64,000 nucleotides of DNA from Chrysogorgia sp. JL179-B06 (taxonomy: Eukaryota > Cnidaria > Anthozoa > Scleralcyonacea > Chrysogorgiidae). The position numbers and the translations under genes are program-made. Shown here piece after piece: positions 11,311-20,102 of the stretch. Position 1 is the stretch's first letter, and every line of letters starts with the position of its first letter. Location: positions 1,092,501 through 1,156,500 of the forward strand of contig JAYKKM010000415.1 of the NCBI GenBank assembly GCA_035772405.1, in the 5' to 3' direction. Under the pieces are notes generated by a model. It saw only the letters and a program-made list of their open reading frames with translations. It had not been told where the DNA came from and made no database searches.

Positions 11311-12290
11311 ATAGAAGCAGTCTATTTGAATACAATTGATCTGATACGATTATTCGTCTCCGTAAACCAACGGATCACTATGGGTTTATTTATGACGGAA
11401 TTCCTTAAGCATGCACAAGTTGCTTACATTACACATTACCTTCAACAAATAACAATTTCCATGTGATGTAGATCATGCAACATAAGACGACACGTAGCAT
11501 GCTGAAAGAAAATAAATATGAAAAAAGTATTTGCACATGTTTATATTTCGTAATGTAAACGAATACGTCATGATGATGCGTCATACCCCGACCATCTCGT
11601 TGAACTCGCTGATCGAAAGGTTAAACTGGCCGGAAATTTGTGTCGGCGATCGCGACAGCAATTTCAAAATGACAGGGCTATTATCAAGCGAAACCTTCGC
11701 TTCTAGCAGCTATATTTTAAACTCGGTTAACTTTTTAACTAGGTAGCTTAGGTTTGTCTCATGAGCTCTCGACTAAATCCGTTCCAGCTGAGGGCTCGTG
11801 TGACGGAGGGGAGCGATCGGGAGGGGTGGATCGTGGGGCGGAGGTAGAGAGTGGAAATCGCATGCGTAATGTTGGACCGCTTTTTCGTATTTATTATCGT
11901 TGTACTATTTTTGTTGTATTATTGTTGCAATGGAACCGCAGTAATTGGTGATTGCTGTTGCGGTTTTACAAGCCTTGTAATGAATATAGGATTTTTTTTG
12001 TAAATGTCATACTATACGTAAACCAGATAATCAAGGCGAAGTTAAATAAAAAAATTAAAATAAATAAAAAAAACCTTAAACTCATCATCTATTTTAATAT
12101 AATTGCATGTGCTCAAGGGAAATATTGCGAAACAACACATTGACAATTTGTATGTTATCACTATTTCTGCTTCCATGTCTGTTTACTTGCCACCCCATTT
12201 CTTTTGATGACTTTTCTGTTCGTTCTTCGTGTAATTCAACGTTTGAATTACTAATCAGAGAAATTCAATTCTTGAAGGTTGCATGGTGGT
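11311..12290. other. Gene-free region with a LINE 3' end
   Basis: At 11937-12075 the block CGCAGTAATTGG followed by GCTGTTGCGGTT and an A-rich tail (AAATAAAAAAATTAAAA) matches blocks at 15865, 31710 and 44352; these look like 3' ends of one non-LTR retrotransposon family. The rest (11311-11930) shows no exon or repeat I can name. Confidence 0.4.
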
Positions 12291-12725
12291 GATTAATAAT
12301 TATGAAAACATTTATGGAAACACCATGGTAGATAATTTTATTAGCTGAGCTTTCGTCTCGTAGGACTCGAGACTTCATCAGAGCAAACTAAAGAAGTGAG
12401 TGTTGGCTCACGTCATATTACACGACATTTGTAAATGCTAACTCAACGGTAATTAACGGTAAAGCGCTCGCGCGCGTACAAGAATTACGAAATCAAATTA
12501 AAATTAGTAATAAAATTACAATTAGTTCGAAACAAATTCTCAAGAGTTACTTATTATTAATTAGTTCTTTCGAAACACGTTCTTAAAGGTTACTTATGTA
12601 CTAAAAGGGCTTGCCAAGTGTTATTTAGTGGAAAATAAAAATACACTATATATTATACTATACTATATATTATACTGCTACTTTTACACCATGGTGTTTC
12701 CACAAATGTTTTCATAATTATTAAT
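12291..12725 (-). mobile_element. Hammerhead-bearing element with inverted ends
   Basis: About 435 bp bounded by inverted copies of GATTAATAATTATGAAAACA and GGAAACACCATGGT. Just inside the left end a minus-strand hammerhead occupies 12341-12387. There is no coding sequence. The layout (short, non-coding, ribozyme near one end, inverted termini) resembles a Penelope-like terminal repeat pair or a retrozyme-type element. Confidence 0.6.
12341..12387 (-). ncRNA. Hammerhead ribozyme with AGCT helix III
   Basis: Minus strand: TTTGCT, core CTGATGA (12381-12375), stem II GTCTCG/CGAGAC with a 7-nt loop and perfect pairing, core GAAA, then GCTC and the closing strand AGCTAA. The two helix-I strands pair with one T-T mismatch. 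Helix III would be the self-complementary AGCT. All core bases of the family consensus are present. Confidence 0.8.
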
Positions 12726-13353
12726 CAGAGAAAGTTTACTTATTTCTAAATTTAAACCCTGCCTCAACGGAAACGTCAATTCCGTTCCGCTTTCTTTGTT
12801 TTTACTCTAGTTTGATAATAGTTTACTTTTTTTAATACTTTTGATAATAGTTTTCACATCTTGTATTTCACTTTGAGAATGTTCCGCGTTGGCAACGAAA
12901 CGTCGGTAAAATTTCTTTAAAATTTGTTTTTATTTGTTCCATGTTTGTTATGAGATGGCTCTCCACATTCGAACTTTGAGCGGGCTTTAATATTCATTTT
13001 ACGTTTATATATATATGAATAAATATGAAAATTTCTGGCATTATTCTGCTGGAATGCCTGATCCTGAATACTGCTCCAAGCTCGTACCCACTGCTCCTGT
13101 ATATGTTCTGAGGCAATCTCACAGCATTTCACTTCTGATAAGAACTCCTAGTGTATATATATGATATATATATTAATTTAAAGGCGACCTGGAGGTTGCC
13201 GATTGCACTTCCATTAGGGTCGCTTTTGACGTATAGCAACTTAGTTAAAGCTTATTCCGTTGTCTCGCTTTTTATTTCCTTTGTAACATTTTATCACTTT
13301 CTATTCATGTAACAGTTTAGCTATATATGCCTCCTTCATTTATTGTAATTGGT
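12726..13353. other. Gene-free, probable Penelope 3' region debris
   Basis: At about 12880-12910 a degenerate hammerhead-like string (stem followed by CGAAACGTCGG) lacks the CTGATGA core. I see no exon. The segment 13150-13353 leads into the ribozyme at 13354 and may be its 3' untranslated sequence. Confidence 0.35.
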
Positions 13354-13394
13354 CACTCTGATTATGTTACGAGTTTAGTAACGAAACGTTAGTT
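13354..13394 (+). ncRNA. Hammerhead ribozyme relic
   Basis: Plus strand: CACT, then CTGATTA (one change from CTGATGA), stem II GTTAC/GTAAC with a 7-nt loop, GAAAC, helix-III ACGT, cleavage base T and AGTT. Stem II is perfect. The substituted core G is essential in known hammerheads, so it is probably inactive. Confidence 0.55.
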
Positions 13395-13434
13395 GTTGTT
13401 TTTTTCAAAATTATGTTATTATGGCTCTTTTTAA

Positions 13435-13754
13435 AGTGCGTATAACGTCTGTGGGGATTTAACATATTTGTAATCTATGGATTCTCCTGAGATAAATTGT
13501 AATATATCTTGTCAGCTGAAAATGTCATCTTCATAGACTTTTTTGCTGTTAACATTGACGAAATGACGTCATAGCGGGAATCTGTAAAGCGGTTTTCATG
13601 TAGACAGATTCCCGATTTGACGTCTTTCCGTCACCTTTAACAGCAAAAAAGTCAATGAAGATGACATTTTCAACTGACAAGATATATTACAATTTATCAT
13701 AGGATAATCCATAGAGTACAAATATGTTAAATCCCCACAGACGTTATACGCACT
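13435..13754. mobile_element. TTAA-flanked palindromic MITE, family B copy 1
   Basis: A 320-bp element whose halves are near-perfect inverted copies (AGTGCGTATAACGTCTGTGG at the left end, its complement at the right). It is flanked by TTAA at 13431-13434 and 13755-13758, the target duplication used by piggyBac and Kolobok elements. The inner arms contain CATCTTCATAGACTTTTTTG, also present in the copy at 45484. Confidence 0.8.
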
Positions 13755-14058
13755 TTAAAGCTATTTACTGGGCATTAATATTCCTAACTATACTACGATT
13801 CCGGCCTGGTTCCTTCATTGTGACGATTTTGACTTACTACTTTGTTTATTCTATTTATAGAGGGTAGAGTCATGCTCTCAGAGAAATATGGCTGACATTT
13901 TTCGAGAAACCTCTCGCTGTAGGTGTGACTGAGCTTCTCAAGGTGACATCAAAAACAAGGAACTTGCATCCAACTTAGAGATGTCTGTCACTAGATCATT
14001 TATTGTAGTACTTATAGCCTTAAATATTATTGATATATATCAATTATTGATATATTTT

Positions 14059-14505
14059 GGTGGCGCAAAAAAATGTTCCCCCTCTTCGACTCATTGTAAT
14101 TAAAAAACTGAAAAAGCTATCTTATATAAATAAAAATTATTGAACGTAGTTATGTCTAACTTAAATTTTGATGTATGCCTTGCACATTTCTATAAAATAT
14201 TAGCCGAGATATAGGCGTTTACACTCAATGTAGCGTTTTTGGAAGACGCGAAAAATTGTCTGATAATGGTCTAATAATTTGCATTATGGTCATAAAAAAC
14301 ACGCAACAGTAAGAACAAATATTTGTCAGTGTCGTCCGAGTTTAAACGCCTATATCTCGGCTAATATTTTATAGATATGTTTAAGGCATACATCAAAATT
14401 TAAGTTATACATTACTGCGTTCAATAAACTTTAGTTGAATAAGATGGCTTCTTTAGTTTTTTAATTACAATAAGTCAAAGAGGGGGAACATTTTATTGCG
14501 CCACC
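14059..14505. mobile_element. Palindromic MITE with GGTGGCGCAA ends
   Basis: Inverted arms run GGTGGCGCAA, ATGTTCCCCCTCT, TAATTAAAAAACTGAA and CCGAGATATAGGCGTTTA inward from both sides over about 190 bp each. The outer flanks (TTGATATATTTT and CGCGGTATATTC) do not give a clear target duplication. No coding potential. Confidence 0.75.
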
Positions 14506-14668
14506 CGCGGTATATTCTACATGAAGTCAATAGTTGAATACCAAAATCAGTATTATGATTTGAGTTTTGTGTGAATGACATCAAATCCGGTCATCATTTT
14601 CGATACAATAACGTTGATGATATACTTGAATGCTATACTAGATATATTTTATCTACTTTTTCACTTAA

Positions 14669-15295
14669 GGTGGCTCCGTACTGTTTCTTGAAAGGTGGCA
14701 AAAATGCAATTTCAATCTCGAAAAGTGCCCATGGATATTTCGAAAAGATTGAAACTAAAGCTATGCATAGAATAACTTTCAGGGCATCAAATACTATTAA
14801 TGGCTAAAGTGTTTCATCTGTTGCTATGACAACAGTGACGTTTCAAAATGGCTGAAAATGAACATTTAATCTAATTTATTTCGCAAACGAGTCGGTGACC
14901 CCCGATTTTTTTTGCATTTAAACATTTCTTTTAGTTTAATTAATAAATAGGCAGATTAAAAAGAAATTAGTTTTTTAAAAAATTGGATCTACAGAATTTT
15001 TTTTTAATTTGCCTATTCATTAATTAAACTAAAAGAAATGTTTAAATGCAAAAAAATCGAGGGTCACCGACTCGTTTGCGAAATAAATTAGATTAAATGT
15101 TCATTTTCGGCCATTTTGAAACGTCACTGTTGTCATAGCAACAGATAAAACACTTTAGCCATTAATAGTATTTGATGCCCTGAAAGTTATTCTATGCATA
15201 GCTTTAGTTTCAATCTTTTCCCAAATATCCATGGGCACTTTTCGAAATTGAAATTTGCATTTTTGCCACCTTTCAAGAAACAGTAGGGAGCCACC
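14669..15295. mobile_element. TTAA-flanked 627-bp palindromic MITE
   Basis: Terminal inverted repeats begin GGTGGCTCC and continue for about 300 bp per arm, including CATCAAATACTATTAATGG and GTTGCTATGACAACAGTGAC. TTAA lies immediately outside both ends (14665-14668, 15296-15299). A terminal fragment (TTCAAGAAACAGTA...CCACCTTAA) is present at 44490-44516, so it is a repeated family. The frame at 14571-14807 is only a passage through the left arm. Confidence 0.85.
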
Positions 15296-15360
15296 TTAAA
15301 TCCTCAAGTTCCTCAACCAATCTATCACACGGAAAGCAGAATGAAAGCCAAATATAGTTG

Positions 15361-16780
15361 ACTCTCGTAACTAAGCGACCACCTGGGGATCACGACTAGT
15401 GTTTGCTTACAGGAGATGATCGCTTAGGAAAATGTTCGCCACAGAGGCCCAAACCTAGTGTAAATTAGCGGCCTTGCGAAAATTAACCCTGAATCTCTCT
15501 ACCTGTCGCATACACACCGAAAAGACTAACAAGAACCTGTTCGAATATTAACCTGCTACAATATTGCCTGCGTAAATGCAAATCACTAACTTTCCTGCAG
15601 TGTTCCTATTTTGTGAGAGCATGTAGGACATGGATGATGGAACGTCCTTCCTACCGAAATGCGACTTAAAGATGTCACCTTCACTTTTTTCAAACGAAGT
15701 CTCCTAAAATACTACCATGCAGCAATGGAGAAGTGATACGACCTTGATGATCCCGGATTGACTGGATATCCTCACTGCCATAATTAGTTATTCGATAATA
15801 TAAGATAATAAGATAATCCTATTTCCCAACTTTTACTTCATAATCCTTTTCCCTACTCGTCTGGGTTCGCAGTAATTGGCGTAAGCTGTCGTTGCGGTAT
15901 CCCTGCCACATGCACTCCTTTCTCTTTGTTGTTGTTGTTATTCTTTTGTGTTTTTATATGTCGGTGCTTCTTTGTAATTCTATATACCCATAACCTTAAA
16001 GTTACTACAGAAGAAACTGCAGGGATGTGTAAAGGGAAGTCAAAATCATTGTTTAGATCCTGTTTATCTATATTCTCAATATCAATGACGTCCGGGCTCT
16101 TGTGATATTCTTCTGATTTCTGAATCTTATCGCGCAAACTTCCTTACCTTGGCGCGGAGATATCAACTGATCGCTAGTATGCATGAACGTCGGCACATTT
16201 AGCAATTTTCGACACATCAAGACCTGGTTCTTCTGAAATTCTGATAACAATGGACTCGAGCAACTCCTCCCCAGCGAAAGGATCATCTTCATGGTTTCTT
16301 GCTAATCGCGGGATACACGCCCACATGCCTAAAGCACTTTATGATAACTTCTGACTGAACTTCTTCCAACCTACTTACCGTTCATCTTTGTGCCATCAAA
16401 AGATTCACTGACTTAACGATTTCGCTTGCCTTTTTCCCTCCCTCAATTTAACTGACATTAATATAAATAAATAGCTTTCTTCTGTATAATACACCTTCTA
16501 AGTTTTAATAATTCCGGCGTCCAGAGGTTGCAATAAAAATTGTAAAAACCTTGGATATGTCTCCACAGAATCATAGTATATATGAACCATAACTAAAGAG
16601 CGCTCCCAATCCACCGGAAATTGCCAAATTATACCAAATAAATAAAATAATAAATCCAATATTGTTGTTGAAATAAGTCTGTCAACGACGATCTCCGGGG
16701 ATGGTCAGTTACGAGAGAAAAAAAACAATTCTAAAATTCTAAAATCCAACCACAAAGGTGGTCGCGGTTATACGAGAGTG
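15361..16780 (-). pseudogene. Tigger/pogo-type transposase relic
   Basis: Minus-strand fragments typical of Tigger transposases: LQPLDAGIIKT near 16520, and a SEVIIKCFRHVGVY-like helix near 16345, separated by stops and frameshifts. The flanks carry inverted ends (ACTCTCGTAACTAAGCGACC at 15361; GGTGGTCGCGGTTATACGAG at 16757-16776), with inner subterminal copies near 16700. The N-terminal and catalytic parts are missing, so it is a dead internally deleted copy. A LINE 3' end block occupies 15865-15905 on the plus strand. Confidence 0.6.
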
Positions 16781-17119
16781 GTTTCTTATCCGCAGAGATT
16801 TACGAGCAATGTTTTGGTTGGGATTGCAGGGAAGTATAGGGCCAAAACAGCGTTGGAAGCTATTTGACTCGGGAAAAAGAAGCCACAGAGTTGCCTGCGG
16901 AGGAGGCTAGTTAACGGAAATGGTCGCCTGGTCGGTGAAAGAGATAATTAACTGTTGTCCCGATGTCTCACTCATTAGCATTTCGGACAAACAATATAAC
17001 AAACATCAACGCAAAACTCAAATCATAAAAAATTTTGCATTCAACTATTAACTTCATGTAGAATATATATCAATAATATCATAACTAGGTTGATAGACTG
17101 TATACTTTAAATGATAATA
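16781..17119. other. Gene-free spacer
   Basis: Contains GAGTTGCCTGCGGAGGAGGC (about 16881-16900), which recurs at about 31595-31614, so part is repeat-derived. No exon seen. Confidence 0.4.
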
Positions 17120-17235
17120 AGAAAAAATATGAAAGCAGAAAGCTCAAAGTTCTCAAAAGAACTGGATATTATAATATGAAAAGGAGAAATAAGAGAACTT
17201 CAAAGTGTCGAAAAATACTTAAGGAAGAGTACTTA

Positions 17236-17468
17236 CTACCATTTGCAAGCAACCGCAAAACGCGAACTTTTTATCGCGTTTATTTACGTTTGAAACGACA
17301 CGTTGTGGGGGGTAAAACGTGACTTTGACACGTCAAAACAATTAGTTCGAACTGCAAAATAACAACGTTTGATGAGTCACGCCCACATGTTTAACAAACG
17401 CGAAAGCCTGTTTCTACCGAGTTTTTTCACGTTTCGGTAATCTACAAAATCGATCGAACATCAGATGA
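17236..17468 (+). repeat. Left terminal inverted repeat with putative promoter
   Basis: Begins CTACCATTTGCAAGCAACCG and ends at the transposase ATG (17465). It contains an AP-1-type site TGAGTCA (17373-17379) next to CACGCCCAC, and several CG dinucleotides. As the whole 5' flank of the transposase gene within the element, it must hold the promoter if the gene is transcribed from its own DNA. Confidence 0.85.
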
Positions 17469-18547
17469 ATGTGAATAAGTTAGGCAGATCATACAACAAT
17501 GGAAAATCACTGGATAGCGACTTGCGACGCCTTATTATAGACGAGTGTATAAAATCTGGTGGCGATGCGAATTCGGGATATTTGCCTGTTACATACGTGT
17601 CGATAGCAAGTCGATTTAACATTGTTGTGAGTACAGTTTCAAAAATTTGGAACAATTTTTGCTTCCGAGAACGACGTGTTGATCCGTTACCTAAAGGAGG
17701 AGATCGTTGTAGTAAGCTGTCTGACGGAGATCTTGAACTTATTGAGATTCTCAAGACGGTAAAGGGTTCAATACAGCTAAAAGAGTTGTATTCTGCGTTG
17801 GAAGACGTTGGTGATGTCGGTGAAATTTCGTTATCGTCAATTTCAAGGGCCATAAAATCGAGACTTCTTTCTGGGAAACGGTACACTCGAAAGCGCATCA
17901 CCCACGTCACAGCAGAACGTTTTACGGACGAGAATATGATTTATACTCAGCTATTCATCAACTACTTGTCTTCAAAAGATCCGAGAGGAATTAAATTTTT
18001 CGACGAAGCCGGCGTTAAGACACCAGACATTGGTACACGTTTGTATGGAAATTCCCCCATCGGGGAACGCTGTGTTGAAATTACCAGGAAAAGAGAAAGT
18101 CCAAATTTTACTTTGAGTCTACTTATTTCCGTTCACGGCCCTGAATATTACAACATTTTAGAAGGTGCAACTGATACTGTAGAATTCTGGAATTTTTTCT
18201 GGGAAGCTTGTAATGCTTCGAACTATGTTACTGGTCGCCCAGCTCTCGAAGTAGGAGACATCGTGGTTATGGATAATTTGGCCGTTCACCACTACGAAGG
18301 AGGGGAAATACTCGAAGAGGTATTAGCTGAAATGGGCATAGAGCTATTGTTCACTCCAACCTATTCTCCGGATCTCAATCCCATCGAGCTTTGTTTTAAT
18401 AAGATTAAAACAGAATTAAACGGACATTTTTCTCAGGAAGTTCATGAGAATCTAAAGTTAGCTGTAGCTGAAGGCGTCGAAAGAGTCTCGTCACTGGATT
18501 GTAGAAGGTTTTATCAGTGTACTTCGTATCTTTTTCCTGAGGCGTAA
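17465..18547 (+). CDS. DD37E IS630/Tc1/mariner-type transposase, intact
   Basis: A 360-residue frame. Residues about 14-135 hold paired helix-turn-helix regions for binding the inverted repeats (YVSIASRFNIVVSTVSKIW is a typical recognition turn; ISLSSISRAIKSRL a second). The RNase-H-like catalytic domain carries D180 (IKFFDEAGV), D270 (DIVVMDNLAVHH) and E308 (YSPDLNPIE), with 37 residues between the second Asp and the Glu. DNLAVHH and YSPDLNPIEL are hallmarks of the superfamily. It should cut and rejoin the element at TA dinucleotides. The ATG lies at the inner edge of the left inverted repeat, and an ATTAAA poly(A)-type word follows the stop at 18554. DD37E lineages are known; whether this belongs to one of them needs a tree. 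No inactivating change is visible. Confidence 0.93.
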   Translation: MNVNKLGRSYNNGKSLDSDLRRLIIDECIKSGGDANSGYLPVTYVSIASRFNIVVSTVSKIWNNFCFRERRVDPLPKGGDRCSKLSDGDLELIEILKTVKGSIQLKELYSALEDVGDVGEISLSSISRAIKSRLLSGKRYTRKRITHVTAERFTDENMIYTQLFINYLSSKDPRGIKFFDEAGVKTPDIGTRLYGNSPIGERCVEITRKRESPNFTLSLLISVHGPEYYNILEGATDTVEFWNFFWEACNASNYVTGRPALEVGDIVVMDNLAVHHYEGGEILEEVLAEMGIELLFTPTYSPDLNPIELCFNKIKTELNGHFSQEVHENLKLAVAEGVERVSSLDCRRFYQCTSYLFPEA

Positions 18548-20102
18548 CCTATATTAAATGCTGTATACTTTTATTTTCAGTGATAGAAATTACTAACAAC
18601 AGTAATACTCACATTAGTATATAAATAGTCTCATGCAAAATTGTAATTGTTTTCTTCACGGACAGATATACTAACTTTATAAAATCCAAATACTGTGTCT
18701 GTCACAGTGTCAGTCTGTGACGCTTATAAAGTAACAACAAAATTGTAAGAGACTATTATTGTTTTACAACAGTATACATTAAATGTTAATACATTTAGTA
18801 TATTTTAACTTAGTTTAATATAATAGAGTATCGTTTGTTTTATGTGCACAAGTTTTAAAAAGTAGATGATCGAGTGACAGTGGCCGGTGACAGACCTTGT
18901 GAGTTGTGTCGTTCATGGTAATATATATAATATAATCTTTTACTTCGCCAATTTCGATTCGAATTTCAATCTTCGTTCAGTAGACAGTACTCAAGACTGC
19001 CAAGAGACGAAGCCAGTCTTTTCATTATTGTCAATGATTATTTTTTTCTTTTACATTGAAATACAGGGTGTATCAAAATAAAGAGACCTTTAATTTAGAA
19101 ATCACAACAGTTAGAAATTTCGCTTTGTCTAACATATTTGCATGCATATTTTATAAATCGAAAACGTGCCTCGCAAAGTGTGATTCTGGGTATACCGTGG
19201 GAAAATACATGCAGCCAAGCCCGCGTGAGCCAAACCAGCCCGGATAGCCATTTATTTTCCCACGGTACCCAGAATCACACTTTGAGAGGCACGCTTTCAA
19301 TTTATAAAATACACACGAGAAAACAGAGCTTGTGAAATAAAACGGTACCCGAGCTGGCTCGCCTCCATATCGCATTTTGCATGGCTCGAATCGATTGTAA
19401 ATGAGCTAAATTCTTTGTTCGAGTTCATTTGCATTGGAATCGATGCATGCAAAATGCGACGTTTGAAACAGACCTAAATTACTCTCGTTTTTTTTTATAC
19501 ACCCTGTAGAAGTAAGAAGTCTGTATTATAATAGAGTTAAATCCAGCCAGGGGAAATTTGATTGGAGTTATCGAGCAGGGTTCTATAGTATACTGTTACT
19601 TTTGCTTTGCTAAAATTCTAATTTAATGTATAATTAATAATTCGCACAACTTGGCACATAGCGAACTTCGATCTGAACCGCGAATTAAAGTGAGACGATA
19701 AATGCAAAAATGTCTGATCCTTTTTACAAACAATTTGATCTCCCGCAGGATACATATATATTAATAATATTATATAACATTTTACCGATTTGAGATCCAA
19801 TAATATCTCTTTACAATTCAAAGAATTAAAACAATATAAACATCGCATGTAAACACAAACCAGGTCAGACGTCCTAATCGTTTAGGAAATGACATGTGAT
19901 ACAGGTTTGCAAATAAATATACAAACCCAAAACTCAACAAAAATATCAACCAAATGTCATGCCGATAGTTCACAGCAACTATATATGTAGGTATCAGTGT
20001 TCGTGTAACACTATTTCTGCTTTTTGTTCAATCAGTGTTTCTATAAATTGTTTACGACTATATATAAAGTACTTTCAAAATCGAATTACTGATTGTTTAT
20101 AA
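18548..20102. other. Transposon interior between the convergent genes
   Basis: AT-rich sequence with no third gene. It contains the nested MITE 19064-19506. A near-palindrome at 18690-18720 (CTGTGTCTGTCACAGTGTCA) may help termination of the facing transcripts, but this is a guess. Confidence 0.5.
19064..19506. mobile_element. Nested mariner-type MITE
   Basis: A 443-bp insert in the two-gene transposon with ends CAGGGTGTAT / ATACACCCTG and TA on both sides (19062-19063, 19507-19508). Inside are two long hairpins: GTGTGATTCTGGGTA...TACCCAGAATCACAC around 19180-19285, and ATTTTGCATG...CATGCAAAAT around 19371-19456. There is no coding sequence. It probably depends on another mariner transposase, as its ends do not match the host element. 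Confidence 0.8.

Noticed and set aside
12880..12912. Additional hammerhead near 12890
   Set aside because: GAAACGTC and part of a stem are present, but the CTGATGA core is absent.
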